Below the pieces are notes generated by a model. The model was not told where the DNA came from and made no database searches. It was given only the letters and a program-made list of their open reading frames with translations. DNA of 64,000 nt from Bradyrhizobium sp. LHD-71 (GTDB lineage Bacteria; Pseudomonadota; Alphaproteobacteria; Rhizobiales; Xanthobacteraceae): positions 310,001 through 374,000 of the forward strand of contig NZ_JAVIFX010000004.1 in assembly GCF_031157255.1 (NCBI RefSeq). The letters run 5' to 3'. A program made the translations under genes and the position numbers. Positions 16,831-26,294 of the stretch are shown here, piece by piece. Position 1 is the stretch's first letter. Each line of letters starts with the position of its first letter.

Positions 16831-16854
16831 GACCAGCGATCATAGCCGCTGGTC
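16831..16854 (+). other. 8-bp hairpin between the small gene and ligD
   Basis: GACCAGCG (16831-16838) pairs perfectly with CGCTGGTC (16847-16854) over an 8-nt loop, seven bases after the small gene's stop and 26 bases before the ligD GTG. Only TT follows it, so it is a poor intrinsic terminator. It could reduce readthrough or shape the ligD leader. Confidence 0.4.
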
Positions 16855-16880
16855 TTGCCTGAATTCTGTCCGGATGCGCC

Positions 16881-19610
16881 GTGGCGACCGAGAAGCTCAC
16901 AACCTATCGCAAGAAGCGCGATTTCTCGAAAACCGCCGAACCGAGCGGCAAGGCGAAAGTCGCGCGATCTCCCCACCGGCGGTTCGTGATCCAGATGCAC
17001 GACGCCACGCGTCTGCATTACGACTTTCGCCTCGAGTTCGACGGCGTCTTCAAATCCTGGGCCGTGACGCGCGGCCCTTCGCTCGATCCAAGCCAGAAGC
17101 GTCTCGCCGTCGAAACCGAAGATCACCCGCTCGACTACGGCGACTTCGAAGGCACGATCCCAAAGGGACAGTATGGCGGCGGTACGGTCGCGATCTGGGA
17201 TCGCGGCTACTGGTATGCCGACGATGCCGAGAAAGGATTCGCCAAGGGCGACCTCAAATTCGCGCTGATGGGCGAGAAGCTCAAGGGTGAATGGGTGCTG
17301 GTGCGGATGAAAGGCGACCGCTTCGGCGGCAACCGGACCAACTGGCTCCTGATCAAGCACCGCGACGAATTCTCGAAGGCAGGCGACGACGAAGGCGCCC
17401 TCAAGGATGATCGATCCGTTGCCTCCGGCCGAAGGCTCGGCGATATCGCCGCGGGCAAGGGCAAGGCGCCGACGCCCTTCATGATGACGAAGCGAACGGC
17501 AGGCGCCGAAGCCATCTGGAACTCGAACAAGGGCCTCGCCGCAGAGATACGCGCGACCGGAACGCGCGCGGCGGCACCAAGGGCACGACCGGAGCGCGCT
17601 GCTGGAACGGCCACGACAGCACGCGCGCGGACAAACGGCGCAAACCGCGTACAGCCTGTCAAAGTCAGCGAACTGCCCGACTTCGTCGCGCCGCAGCTCT
17701 GCAGCAGCGCAGCACGCCCGCCGTCGACGGACGGCTGGGTCCATGAAATCAAGTTCGACGGCTATCGCATGCAGATGCGGATCGAGGACGGCGAGGTGTC
17801 GTTGAAAACCCGCAAGGCGCTCGACTGGACCGAGAAATTCTCCGCGATCGCCGGGGCTGCAAGCAGGCTGCCGGACGCGATTCTCGACGGCGAGATCGTC
17901 GCCCTCAACAGCAAGGGTGATCCCGACTTTCCCGCGATGCAGGCGGCGATGTCGGACGGCGACACTGACGAACTGATCTTCTTTGCGTTCGACCTCCTGT
18001 TTGCAGACGGCGAGGACCTGCGCCAGCTACCGCTGACGGATCGAAAGGAGCGTTTGCGCGTACTGCTTGGCAAGCATGCGCCGGCGAAGAACTCACCCCT
18101 TCGCTACGCTGTACACTTCGACGCGCCCGGCGACGATGTCATGGCGTCAGCCCGCGAGGCCGGGCTGGAAGGCATCATCTCGAAGCAGGCGCACGCGCCT
18201 TATCGCTCCGGCCGCAGCGGCGGATGGATCAAGAGCAAGGCTCGCCCCGGCCATGAGGTCGTGATCGGCGGCTGGAAGACGACAAACGGCAAATTCCGTT
18301 CGCTGATGGTCGGCGTGAACAACGGCAAGCACCTCACCTACACCGGCGTGGTCGGAACCGGCTACGGTGCCGAGACCATCAAGCGCATCCTGCCGGCGCT
18401 GCAGGCCGCGGCTGCATCAAAGAGCCCTTTCAGCGGCAAGGGCGCGCCGCCCGGCGGGCGCGACGTGCACTGGGTGAAGCCGGAACTGGTCGCCGAGATC
18501 GAGTTCGCCGGCTGGTCCCACGATGGCATCGTGCGGCAGGCCGCGTTCAAAGGCCTGCGGCAGGACAAGCCGGCAAACGAGGTGCGCGCCGATATCACCT
18601 ATGCCGATCCTCCATTGCTTGACGCAAGCGCCGATCGCGCGAAGGCCGCCCGCATCGCCGCACGAAGAGAGCGATACGGCGCGGCCGCCCGCGGCTCCTC
18701 GCGGACGACGACCGCGGTGGTGATGGGCGTGACCATCTCCAAGCCGGACAAGGCGCTATGGCCAAAGGATGAGAACGATGAGCCGATCACCAAGCGCGAT
18801 CTGGCCGATTATTTCGAGACCGTCGGTTCGACACTGATCGCGTATGTGAGAGGACGGCCCTGCTCGATCGTGCGCGCGCCGGATGGCATCGCCGGACAGA
18901 CGTTCTTTCAGCGCCATGCATCGCCCGGTACATCGGATCTACTCAGCGAGGTCAAGGTTTCCGGCGACCGAAAGCCGTATCTGCAGGTCGATCGCATCGA
19001 AGGGTTGATCGCGATCGCGCAGTCCGGCGGCATCGAGCTTCATCCATGGAACTGCGCGCCGAACCAGGTCGATGTTCCGGGGCGGCTGGTCTTCGATATC
19101 GATCCGGCCCCTGGCATCGCGTTCGAATCCATCATCGAGGCCGCGAAGGAGTTGCGCGAACGCCTGGCGGCGGTCGGCCTGACAGGCTTTTGCAAGACGA
19201 CCGGCGGCAAGGGCCTGCACGTGGTGACGCCGCTGTCGCACGCCAAGCGCGACAGCGTGACGTGGCCCGAGGCCAAGACGTTCGCCCGGCAGATTTGCAG
19301 CCAGATGGCGGATGACAGTCCCGACCGATACCTCATCAACATGTCGAAGCAGCAGCGTCGAGGCCGGATCTTCCTCGACTATCTGCGCAACGACACCAAA
19401 TCGACCGCAGTCGCGCTGCTCTCAGCCCGTGCCCGCGCCGGCGCGACAGTGTCGATGGCTATCACCTGGGCGCAGGTGAAGCCCGGCCTCGATCCGGCAA
19501 AATTCACCATCAGGACCGTGCCGGGCTTGCTCAGACGGAGCAAAGCATGGGCCGGCTATGACGAGGCCGCGGGCTCGCTGAAAGCGGCTATTGCCAAAAG
19601 CACCGTCTAG
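16881..19610 (+). CDS. ligD: Multifunctional ATP-dependent DNA ligase D
   Basis: A 909-residue end-processing and sealing enzyme of bacterial NHEJ. Domain order is 3'-phosphoesterase (about 1-180; [14 protein letters not shown]), then ATP-dependent ligase (about 240-560; nucleotidyl lysine K291 in [10 protein letters not shown], and [17 protein letters not shown]), then a primase/polymerase domain (about 610-900; FDIDPAPG with the paired aspartates, [14 protein letters not shown], and FLDYLRND). The order phosphoesterase-ligase-polymerase matches the Pseudomonas and rhizobial type, not the mycobacterial one. The start codon is GTG. The stop TAG (19608-19610) lies in the terminal CTAG of repeat copy 3. 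Confidence 0.95.
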   Translation: MATEKLTTYRKKRDFSKTAEPSGKAKVARSPHRRFVIQMHDATRLHYDFRLEFDGVFKSWAVTRGPSLDPSQKRLAVETEDHPLDYGDFEGTIPKGQYGGGTVAIWDRGYWYADDAEKGFAKGDLKFALMGEKLKGEWVLVRMKGDRFGGNRTNWLLIKHRDEFSKAGDDEGALKDDRSVASGRRLGDIAAGKGKAPTPFMMTKRTAGAEAIWNSNKGLAAEIRATGTRAAAPRARPERAAGTATTARARTNGANRVQPVKVSELPDFVAPQLCSSAARPPSTDGWVHEIKFDGYRMQMRIEDGEVSLKTRKALDWTEKFSAIAGAASRLPDAILDGEIVALNSKGDPDFPAMQAAMSDGDTDELIFFAFDLLFADGEDLRQLPLTDRKERLRVLLGKHAPAKNSPLRYAVHFDAPGDDVMASAREAGLEGIISKQAHAPYRSGRSGGWIKSKARPGHEVVIGGWKTTNGKFRSLMVGVNNGKHLTYTGVVGTGYGAETIKRILPALQAAAASKSPFSGKGAPPGGRDVHWVKPELVAEIEFAGWSHDGIVRQAAFKGLRQDKPANEVRADITYADPPLLDASADRAKAARIAARRERYGAAARGSSRTTTAVVMGVTISKPDKALWPKDENDEPITKRDLADYFETVGSTLIAYVRGRPCSIVRAPDGIAGQTFFQRHASPGTSDLLSEVKVSGDRKPYLQVDRIEGLIAIAQSGGIELHPWNCAPNQVDVPGRLVFDIDPAPGIAFESIIEAAKELRERLAAVGLTGFCKTTGGKGLHVVTPLSHAKRDSVTWPEAKTFARQICSQMADDSPDRYLINMSKQQRRGRIFLDYLRNDTKSTAVALLSARARAGATVSMAITWAQVKPGLDPAKFTIRTVPGLLRRSKAWAGYDEAAGSLKAAIAKSTV

Positions 19611-19773
19611 GTCGTGGATCAGAAATTCGCGCCATCGTTGCCGCGAGTCCATCGTGCGAATTTCTGATCCATAGACGACACTAGAATCATAAACTTGCTA
19701 GTATCCTGATCGAATCCGAAGTTCGCTCTGAACTCGCTGCAAAGTATGGCGAACTTCGGATTCGGGACACTAG
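19607..19773 (+). repeat. Two-hairpin CTAG element, copy 3
   Basis: It begins with CTAG that contains the ligD stop codon. The hairpin 1 stem is TGGATCAGAAATTCGC (19615-19630) with 19656-19671, extendable through a G-T pair; the loop contains CCGCGAGTCC as in copy 2. The linker is AATCATAAACTTGCTAGTATCC. The hairpin 2 stem is CGAATCCGAAGTTCGC (19711-19726) with 19749-19764. It closes with GGGACACTAG. It matches copy 1 almost base for base when copy 1 is inverted. Confidence 0.9.
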
Positions 19774-19790
19774 AAGACATTGACGCAGAC

Positions 19791-20582
19791 TCAGCGGCCC
19801 TTGAAGTTGGCCGCCCGTCGTTCGATGAACGACTGAATGCCTTCCTTCGCGTCCTCCGTGCCCATCACGCGCTCGCGAATCTTTGGAATGTAGACGATCG
19901 CCGCCTCTTCACCGGCCTCGATATAGGCCAACGCGGCTTCCTTGGTCACCTGAATGCCAAGCGGGGCGTTCTTCGCGATCAGGCCCGCGATCTCCATTGC
20001 GCGCGCGGTCTGCTGGCCGGCGGGAACGACCTCCTGCACCAGACCGATCTTGTGCGCTCGCTCCGCGCCGAATTCGTCACACAAGAAGAGGTGGTACATC
20101 GCATCGCCCCATCCCGTGCGGGTGAGAAAGCGGAAGTGCGCTCCGCCCAGCGGCGCGATGCCGCGTTTCGATTCCATTTGGCAGAAGCGGCTCGAATCCG
20201 CGGCAATCACGATATCGCCTGCCAGCATCATCTCAATGCCGATGGTGAAGACGATTCCCTGAACCGCTGTCACGACCGGCTTACGGCAGCGTTTGGTCAG
20301 ACCGAACGGATCGACGTTGCCTTCGACGCGCTTGCGCGGCTTCGCGTTGGGACCGAAGAACTTCGGCATATCGAGCCCGGCAGTGAAATGGTCGCCCTCG
20401 GCACACAGAACGCCGACCCGGTAATCGTCGGTCCGGTCGAGAAGCGTGAACGCATCCGAAAGCTGTTCCATCATCTCCGGGCTGAATGAATTCCGCTTCG
20501 CGACGTTATCGATGACGATCTTCAGCACATGGCCATGAGCCTCGTAGCGGATCCGCCCCTCGGGTGTCGGCGCATCGATCAT
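19791..20582 (-). CDS. Enoyl-CoA hydratase/isomerase family (crotonase)
   Basis: A 263-residue crotonase-fold enzyme. The oxyanion-hole and acyl-CoA loop lies in GDHFTAGLDM, and the two positions equivalent to rat enoyl-CoA hydratase Glu144 and Glu164 are both glutamate (GIEMMLAGDI and CQMESKRG), so hydratase activity is credible. The ATG at 20582 has an excellent GGGGAGGA site. It is divergently transcribed from a TetR gene with a palindrome between them and is the likely target of that regulator. The substrate is unknown; fatty or aromatic acyl-CoA breakdown is typical. Confidence 0.85.
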   Translation of the reverse strand: MIDAPTPEGRIRYEAHGHVLKIVIDNVAKRNSFSPEMMEQLSDAFTLLDRTDDYRVGVLCAEGDHFTAGLDMPKFFGPNAKPRKRVEGNVDPFGLTKRCRKPVVTAVQGIVFTIGIEMMLAGDIVIAADSSRFCQMESKRGIAPLGGAHFRFLTRTGWGDAMYHLFLCDEFGAERAHKIGLVQEVVPAGQQTARAMEIAGLIAKNAPLGIQVTKEAALAYIEAGEEAAIVYIPKIRERVMGTEDAKEGIQSFIERRAANFKGR

Positions 20583-20670
20583 TGGCTGTCCTCCCCGTTG
20601 CTTGTTCGCCGTCGGCGGAATGCTGGTTCCAGGCCGCCGCGGCATGCTAAATGACGATCATCATCCAGAT

Positions 20671-20696
20671 ATCAGCATGATGGCCATCATGCTGAT
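20671..20696. promoter_or_regulatory. Perfect 26-bp palindrome, probable TetR operator
   Basis: ATCAGCATGATGG (20671-20683) is followed directly by its exact reverse complement (20684-20696), with no spacer. A second inverted pair, GACGATCA (20653-20660) and TGATCGTC (20693-20700), overlaps it. It lies 29 bp before the tetR start and 88 bp before the crotonase start, the normal place for an operator that controls both genes. Confidence 0.7.
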
Positions 20697-20725
20697 CGTC
20701 AAGCGCGAATTTGGGAGAACTGGTG

Positions 20726-21307
20726 ATGGGTCATTCGCAGGCGGACAAGGCACGCAGCCGGCAACGGATTCTGGCGACTGCTTCACGGCAAATCCGCGAG
20801 GACGGGCTGCAAAGCCTGAGTATCGCGCGGCTGATGAAATCTGCGAACCTGACTCATGGCGGCTTTTACTGTCATTTCGCCAATCGCGATGTCCTGGTCA
20901 CCGAAGCGCTTGCCGAAGCATTGCGCGACGGCTCAAAATCCGCGCACAAAGCTGGTGGAGATCGTTCACTGCGTGCAATCGCACGCAGCTATCTCAGCCG
21001 GGCCCATCGCGATATACCCGCAAACGGCTGTGCGATCGCTTCTCTTGGCGGCGAAGCGGCACGCGAGAACGGCGACGCCCGCGCGGTCATGACCGCTCAC
21101 ATCACGCGCTTCTTCGAAGCGATCGAGGAGGCCGTCGACGGCCATCCGGCGGCGCACGAACGCGCGCTTGCCATCGTCAGCATGATGGTCGGCGCACTAA
21201 CGCTGTCGCGCGTCGCCGACAATGCCGTCCTGTCGGACGAGATCCTGCGCGCGGCGCGGCAGGCCGCGCTCGCGCTCGGCGAGCCCGGCCAGACGCCTGC
21301 TCTCTAG
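20726..21307 (+). CDS. TetR-family transcriptional regulator
   Basis: A 193-residue regulator. The N-terminal helix-turn-helix spans about residues 10-55 (RQRILATASRQIREDGLQS, then SIARLMKSANLTHGGFYCHF), with the family's GxFYxHF recognition-helix end. The C-terminal ligand domain has GCAIASLGGEAAR, like regulators grouped with NemR/AcrR-type proteins of rhizobia. ATG at 20726 follows GGGAG; a TTG at 20711 is an alternative. It is divergent from the crotonase gene over a perfect palindrome, so autoregulation and crotonase control are likely. Its TAG shares a CTAG with the stop of the convergent oxidoreductase gene. Confidence 0.85.
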   Translation: MGHSQADKARSRQRILATASRQIREDGLQSLSIARLMKSANLTHGGFYCHFANRDVLVTEALAEALRDGSKSAHKAGGDRSLRAIARSYLSRAHRDIPANGCAIASLGGEAARENGDARAVMTAHITRFFEAIEEAVDGHPAAHERALAIVSMMVGALTLSRVADNAVLSDEILRAARQAALALGEPGQTPAL

Positions 21308-22266
21308 GGAATCAGCAGCACCCTTCCGACCGCCTTGCGACTTTCGATATAGGCGTGCGCGCTCGCTGCTTCCGACAGCGGAAACGTCTTGTCGATGATG
21401 ACCTTCAGTTCGCCCTTCGCAACATCGTTCATCAGCCGCTGGATGTTGTTGTAGGCGCGATCGGTCGCGATTTCCGCACCGAGAAAGACGCCGGACAGCG
21501 AGCGGTTGCCGCTCATCAGGCTTTGCACGTCGACGGTCATCGGCTCGCGGCCGGCGCGCCCGACCATCGATACGCGGCCGCGATAGGCAAGCGACAGGAT
21601 GCTGCCCTGCAGGGTCGAACCGCCGACGGAATCGACAACCAGGTTCACGCCCTTCTTGTCGGTCAGCCGCATCACCGCCTCGACGACGTCTTCCTTCTTG
21701 TAGTTGATACCGTGATCGAGTCCGAGCGACTTGAGAGCCAGCAGGCGATCGTCACTGGATGCGGTCGCAAGCACGCGCGCGCCTGCGCGCTTGGCGAGCT
21801 GAATGGCAGCAACGCCGACCCCGCTCGCGCCGGCCTGCACCAGCACCGTCTCGCCGGCCTTCAGCCGTCCGAATTCGAACAGACAGTCATCGGCGGTGCC
21901 GAATGTCACCGGCACTACGGACGCGAGCTTCACATCGAGACCGTCTGGAATAATCCAGCACGCGCGCGCCGGTACGGCCCGCAACTCGGCGTGCGAACCA
22001 TATGCATTCGAGGTTGCGACCTTCTGACCAACCTTCAGCGTCGTGACTTCCGAGCCGACTTCGATAATCGTGCCGGCAGCCTGGTAACCGACGATGTGCG
22101 GGGTCGATGCCATCGCTCCGCGAAAGCGGTTCAACGTATCGCCGCCCTCGATGCTCACCGCTTCGACGCGGATGACGACACCCTTCGGGTGACATTTCGG
22201 ATCCGGCACATCATCGTATTTGAGAACCTCGGGACCGCCGTTCTGATAATACACCGCTGCTTTCAT
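21304..22266 (-). CDS. Zinc-independent quinone oxidoreductase (MDR family)
   Basis: A 320-residue NADPH-dependent oxidoreductase of the quinone-reductase branch of the medium-chain dehydrogenases. It starts MKAAVYYQNGGPEVL. The nucleotide-binding motif is VQAGASGVGVAAIQLAK at about 145-161, followed by LATASSDDR for the ribose phosphate. The catalytic-zinc ligands of alcohol dehydrogenases are missing, as expected. A GGGGAG site precedes the ATG. The stop overlaps the tetR stop by the four bases CTAG (21304-21307). The real substrate is unknown. Confidence 0.85.
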   Translation of the reverse strand: MKAAVYYQNGGPEVLKYDDVPDPKCHPKGVVIRVEAVSIEGGDTLNRFRGAMASTPHIVGYQAAGTIIEVGSEVTTLKVGQKVATSNAYGSHAELRAVPARACWIIPDGLDVKLASVVPVTFGTADDCLFEFGRLKAGETVLVQAGASGVGVAAIQLAKRAGARVLATASSDDRLLALKSLGLDHGINYKKEDVVEAVMRLTDKKGVNLVVDSVGGSTLQGSILSLAYRGRVSMVGRAGREPMTVDVQSLMSGNRSLSGVFLGAEIATDRAYNNIQRLMNDVAKGELKVIIDKTFPLSEAASAHAYIESRKAVGRVLLIP

Positions 22267-22450
22267 CGCTTACTCCCCTGACGCTTTGGTTCGTGGCCGG
22301 CGGAGCGAACAGCGCGCGGCCGAACAACAACGCCGATGCCTTGACGTCGGGGTGACGATAGCAGCTTCAAAAGCGGCGGACAAAAGCACGGTTCGCGTTC
22401 CTATCCCCTCCTTGAGCTTGAAGAAGCGGTTGCGCCAACGGCCAGCGCCT

Positions 22451-23215
22451 TCAAGCCTTGTTGATCGACACGCCGCCATCGACCAAAAGCGCGGTGCCGG
22501 TCACAAAGCTTGATGCGTCAGAGGCGAGATAGAGCGCAGAACGCGCAATTTCGTCCGGCGAAGCCACGCGCTTGAGCGCATGCAGGCCCTCCACGAATGA
22601 CCACGCTTCCGCGGTGCTGCTCATTTCCCGCGCCATCGGCGTGTCGGTGCCGCCGGGGAGCAGCGCGTTGACCCTTATGTGCTTCGGGCCGAGTTCCGAC
22701 GCGAGCACCTGTGTCATGCCGATCAGACCTGATTTGCTCGCCGCATAGGCGACCGTACCAGGAAACCCCGCGGTGTAGCCGACGAACGTCGACGTGAAGA
22801 TCAACGATCCACCGCCCCGCTTCAGCATCGCAGGAATCTGCTGCTTGGCGCCGAGAAACGCACTCGTGAGATTCACGTCGAGGGTGCGCGACCAGTTCTC
22901 CCGCGACATGGTGGTGATATCGCCAAGCTCGCCAGTGGTTCCGGCATTGTTGAAGGCGACGTCCAACCCGCCGAATCTGTCTTGGGCGAGATCAACGAGG
23001 GCTTTCGCAAACGCTTCGTCGGCGACATCACCAGCCAGCGCAACAGCACGCCCGCCAGCCGCATCAATCTCGTCGGTGAGGCGATCAAGTTCAACCCGGC
23101 GGCGCGCAGCAACGATCACGCTTGCGCCCTCCTGCGCAAACAGCTTCGCCGCAGCACGGCCGATCCCTGAACTCGCGCCGGTGACGAGAGCGACCTTGTT
23201 GGCAAGTGCAGACAT
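22451..23215 (-). CDS. Short-chain dehydrogenase/reductase
   Basis: A 254-residue classical SDR. It has the NAD(P) motif TGASSGIG (about 13-20), NNAG, the catalytic serine in FTSTFVG, and YAASK as the YxxxK pair. RR in AARRRVEL after beta-2 suggests NADP(H) preference. The LLPGGTDTPMA segment and C-terminal LLVDGGVS are typical of the 3-oxoacyl-ACP reductase/glucose dehydrogenase group. The substrate is unknown. It lies downstream of the oxidoreductase in the opposite order of transcription (both minus strand, 184-bp gap) and is separated from pckA by a strong terminator. Confidence 0.85.
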   Translation of the reverse strand: MSALANKVALVTGASSGIGRAAAKLFAQEGASVIVAARRRVELDRLTDEIDAAGGRAVALAGDVADEAFAKALVDLAQDRFGGLDVAFNNAGTTGELGDITTMSRENWSRTLDVNLTSAFLGAKQQIPAMLKRGGGSLIFTSTFVGYTAGFPGTVAYAASKSGLIGMTQVLASELGPKHIRVNALLPGGTDTPMAREMSSTAEAWSFVEGLHALKRVASPDEIARSALYLASDASSFVTGTALLVDGGVSINKA

Positions 23216-23326
23216 GTGTGTCCCGTTTCAAAGGATTGAAGCGCGTCGCGATTTTCGCAACCGCTGCAAACTGCCGCGAGAGCTGTGCGTCAGCCACCCG
23301 ATTTCAGGATCGGTGAAACAGACAGC

Positions 23327-23356
23327 AAAAAGGGCGGCTGAGACAGCCGCCCTTTT
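23327..23356 (-). terminator. Rho-independent terminator of pckA
   Basis: GGGCGGCTG and CAGCCGCCC form a 9-bp GC-rich stem over a 3-nt loop, flanked by A-runs before and T-runs after (AAAAA...TTTT). It lies 24 bp beyond the pckA stop on the minus strand, where TTTTT follows the stem. The symmetric tails could also stop transcription from the other direction. Confidence 0.88.
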
Positions 23357-23380
23357 GCATCCAGGAAACGAGTGCGAGAC

Positions 23381-24994
23381 TTATTCCGCTGCGAGCTTCA
23401 CTTCGGGCGCCGCGGCGCGAACGTCGGCATCGACGTGGCTCTCATACTTGGCAAAGTTTTTCTGGAACATGGCCACAAGATTGCGCGCGGTCTTGTCGAA
23501 ATCGACCTTATCGGCCCAGGTCTTCACCGGATCGAGCAAGTGCGGCTCGACGCCGGGCAGCGAGGTGGGCACAGCGAAGCCGAAATACCTGTCGGTGCGG
23601 AAATCGGCATTGCGCAGCGAGCCATTCAGCGCGGCGGTCAGAAGCGCGCGCGTCACCTTGATCGGCATGCGACGGCCGACGCCGTACTTGCCGCCGGTCC
23701 AGCCGGTGTTGACCAGCCAGCAATCGACGTTGTGCTCAGCAATCAGCTTGCGCAGCAGGTCGCCATATTCCGACGGATGCCGCGGCAGAAACGGCGAACC
23801 GAAGCAAGTGGAGAACTCGGGTTCCGGCTCGGTCACGCCACGCTCGGTGCCGGCGACTTTGGCGGTATAGCCCGACAGGAAGTGGTACATCGCCTGCGCA
23901 GGGGTGAGCTTGGCGATCGGCGGCATGACGCCGAATGCGTCGGCGGCGAGCATCACCAGGTTCTTCGGCTGGCCGGCACGACCGGTGCGCGACGCGTTCG
24001 GGATGTAATCCAGCGGATAGGCTGACCGCGTGTTCTCGGTCTTGGAACCGTCGTCGAAATCGACCACGCGGGTGATCGGATCGTACACGACGTTTTCCAG
24101 CACCGAGCCGAAGCGCTGGCTCGCCTCATAGATGGCGGGCTCGGCTTCCTTCGACAACTTGATGCACTTCGCGTAGCAGCCGCCCTCAAAATTGAAGACG
24201 CCATCCTTGCTCCAGCCGTGCTCGTCGTCGCCGATCAGCGTGCGGTTGGGGTCGGCCGAAAGCGTGGTCTTGCCGGTGCCGGACAGGCCGAAGAAGATCG
24301 CCGTGTCGCCTGCGTCGCCGACATTGGCCGAGCAGTGCATGGGCATCACGCCCTGTTCGGGCAGGTAGTAGTTGAGCGTGGTGAACACCGACTTCTTCAT
24401 CTCGCCGGCGTACTGGCTGCCGCCGATCAGCACGATCTTGCGGGCAAAGTCGATCGCAACGACAGTCTCCGAGCGCACGCCGTGGCGGGCGGGATCGGCC
24501 TTGAAGCTCGGGAAATCGAGGATGGTGAGGTCCGGTACGAAGCTTGCGAGATCGCTCAGCTCAGGCCTGATCAGAAGCGTGCGGATGAACAGCGAGTGCC
24601 AGGCGAGCTCGGTGTAGACGCGAGTCTTGATGCGGAAGGCGGGATCGGCACCGCCATAAAGATCCTGGGCGTAGAGCGATTTGCCTTCGGCGTGCTTGAT
24701 GAAGTCGTCGAGAAGGGTTTTGAACTGATCCGAGGTGATCGACTGGTTGCCGCCCCACCAAACAGTCTTTTCGGTGATGGCATCGCGCACCGTAAACTTG
24801 TCTTTCGGCGAACGGCCCGTATGCGTACCGGTCTCTGCCGTCAGTGCGCCTTCCGATGTGATCGTCGCTTCGCCTGCCCGAACCGCAAACTCATAGAGCA
24901 CCGGTGCGCCGAGATTCCACTTCACCTCTTTCAGTTTTTTGAAGCCGAATTTCTCGGCGCCGAAGGCACCGTTGTGCACGCCCGTATTGTTCAC
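23381..24994 (-). CDS. pckA: Phosphoenolpyruvate carboxykinase (ATP)
   Basis: It converts oxaloacetate and ATP to PEP, CO2 and ADP, the entry point of gluconeogenesis. Motifs are the P-loop GLSGTGKTT, the metal-binding GDDEHGW, and [11 protein letters not shown] with the catalytic lysine. A GTG start at 24994 has a near-perfect GAGGAGGAAGA site and gives 537 residues, the usual rhizobial length; an upstream GTG at 25030 has no such support. A terminator follows at 23327-23356. In rhizobia pckA adjoins chvI-chvG as here, with hugZ between, and carbon-source regulation through that system is known in relatives. Confidence 0.96.
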   Translation of the reverse strand: MNNTGVHNGAFGAEKFGFKKLKEVKWNLGAPVLYEFAVRAGEATITSEGALTAETGTHTGRSPKDKFTVRDAITEKTVWWGGNQSITSDQFKTLLDDFIKHAEGKSLYAQDLYGGADPAFRIKTRVYTELAWHSLFIRTLLIRPELSDLASFVPDLTILDFPSFKADPARHGVRSETVVAIDFARKIVLIGGSQYAGEMKKSVFTTLNYYLPEQGVMPMHCSANVGDAGDTAIFFGLSGTGKTTLSADPNRTLIGDDEHGWSKDGVFNFEGGCYAKCIKLSKEAEPAIYEASQRFGSVLENVVYDPITRVVDFDDGSKTENTRSAYPLDYIPNASRTGRAGQPKNLVMLAADAFGVMPPIAKLTPAQAMYHFLSGYTAKVAGTERGVTEPEPEFSTCFGSPFLPRHPSEYGDLLRKLIAEHNVDCWLVNTGWTGGKYGVGRRMPIKVTRALLTAALNGSLRNADFRTDRYFGFAVPTSLPGVEPHLLDPVKTWADKVDFDKTARNLVAMFQKNFAKYESHVDADVRAAAPEVKLAAE

Positions 24995-25215
24995 GAAGTC
25001 TTCCTCCTCGAGCCCGCGAATTGCCTGCACGTTCGCCGCAAGCGCCTGTCGCGGGTGCCAGCTGACTATATCGGTCCGGCCTCAATCCGGCGATCTAATA
25101 GTGGCGAACGCATTAATTGCCAAGCTGATCCAGGTCAATTTGGTTGATTAGATGACATGCGCTGTGAGACTACCACGGCTGCATCGACGAAATCTTTCGC
25201 TTGACGGTATTTTTC

Positions 25216-25236
25216 GGCGGAACGCGGCGTTCCGCC
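25216..25236. other. Perfect 9-bp hairpin between hugZ and pckA
   Basis: GGCGGAACG and CGTTCCGCC pair over a 3-nt loop, 53 bp past the hugZ stop and about 220 bp before the pckA start. Transcribed on the minus strand it is followed by A residues, not U, so it does not look like an intrinsic terminator. The remaining spacer (24995-25288) shows no gene and presumably holds the pckA promoter. Confidence 0.4.
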
Positions 25237-25288
25237 GCGCTGCGCAACTGTCATATCGCTGCAGCGCACAACAGCACGTCGGTGCGCT

Positions 25289-26026
25289 TCAGCCTTTAGC
25301 TCTCGCTTCGCCCGCCAAAGCAACGAGCGTTTTGCGCAAAGAAAGTGCAGTCGTCACGCGCTCAGGAAACGGCAGACGCAAAGTCATATCGCCGAGCACT
25401 AGATCAGCGCCGTCAGGATCAAGACCGGTAATGCGCCATGCGCCGTCGCTGCCGCCCAGGAGCTTTGTCGCATAGAGTGCGTTCGCCTCCATGTGATCTT
25501 CGTTCATGTGCGCAACTGCGCTCGCCTCTGTCGCGAGCACCTCGTCTGCCCCACTGATGTCAGTTAGTACCTTTGCGCTCTCGAGCGTGACGATGCGACC
25601 AAATCCTGCGACGAGATGCACATCACGTATCGCGATCCTGAAGAACGCGAAGTCCGGAAAATCAACGAATGTCTCGGCGCTCGGGTGGCGCAGCAAGTAG
25701 CGCTGTCGAATCAGTTCGCGCGCCGCGTCATCGCCGACTTTCTCCGCCTGCCCCGCGATCATCACCCGCGCGCCTTCGAGCGGGTCGCCGGGACGTCGCT
25801 CATCGATCATCAGCGACACGCGCGCATCGGCAAGGATGTTCTTGGTGTGCAGCGCCAAGGCCGAGATCAACAGGACCGGCGAGCCGTCCGGCGCGGTCGC
25901 GACATTCACCAGCGAACAATAGGGATCGCCAGTACCCGGCACGAGGGTTGCGAGTGCGCCCTGTTTTCCGCTACGAATCAATGACTTGGACGTATGGATG
26001 GGGTCGAACTGCGCGGTGGGTTGCAT
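25289..26026 (-). CDS. HugZ-family heme oxygenase-like protein
   Basis: A 245-residue protein. The N-terminal half (about 10-150) is a split-barrel pyridoxamine-phosphate-oxidase-like domain (SGKQGALATLVPGTGDPYCSLV; LALHTKNILAD). The C-terminal half (about 165-240) is a DUF2470 domain with the HMNEDHMEA motif. This two-domain architecture is that of HugZ/HutZ proteins, which bind and degrade heme in Campylobacter, Helicobacter and Vibrio. No heme transport genes are nearby, so iron scavenging is inferred only from family. It sits between pckA and chvI, a common order in this group. Confidence 0.82.
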   Translation of the reverse strand: MQPTAQFDPIHTSKSLIRSGKQGALATLVPGTGDPYCSLVNVATAPDGSPVLLISALALHTKNILADARVSLMIDERRPGDPLEGARVMIAGQAEKVGDDAARELIRQRYLLRHPSAETFVDFPDFAFFRIAIRDVHLVAGFGRIVTLESAKVLTDISGADEVLATEASAVAHMNEDHMEANALYATKLLGGSDGAWRITGLDPDGADLVLGDMTLRLPFPERVTTALSLRKTLVALAGEARAKG

Positions 26027-26294
26027 CGTTTGGCGCCTGTGCTTAAAGGGGGCTCAAGAGGCTCGGCCGTGGCCATCAATTTGCAGCCGATAGAAACGCC
26101 ATGGCCGGCCGGTTGTCCATCACCGCAGCGACGTCCGATTTGGAACCTATGGAAATCGCATGTGTTTTTGGCGCTCACCGTCACATTTCAGCCCAGCTTG
26201 CATTGCTGGCTGATACAATGTTCCCGGCTTGAAGGCGGGATCTCTGCATCGCGCACCGCCGGTCGCGGCGCCTTCCACTTCAGAAAGCAGGCTC

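Noticed and set aside
20602-22281. 559-codon plus-strand frame across tetR and the quinone oxidoreductase
   Set aside because: It crosses two convincing genes in other frames and a palindromic operator, with no domain recognisable in it.
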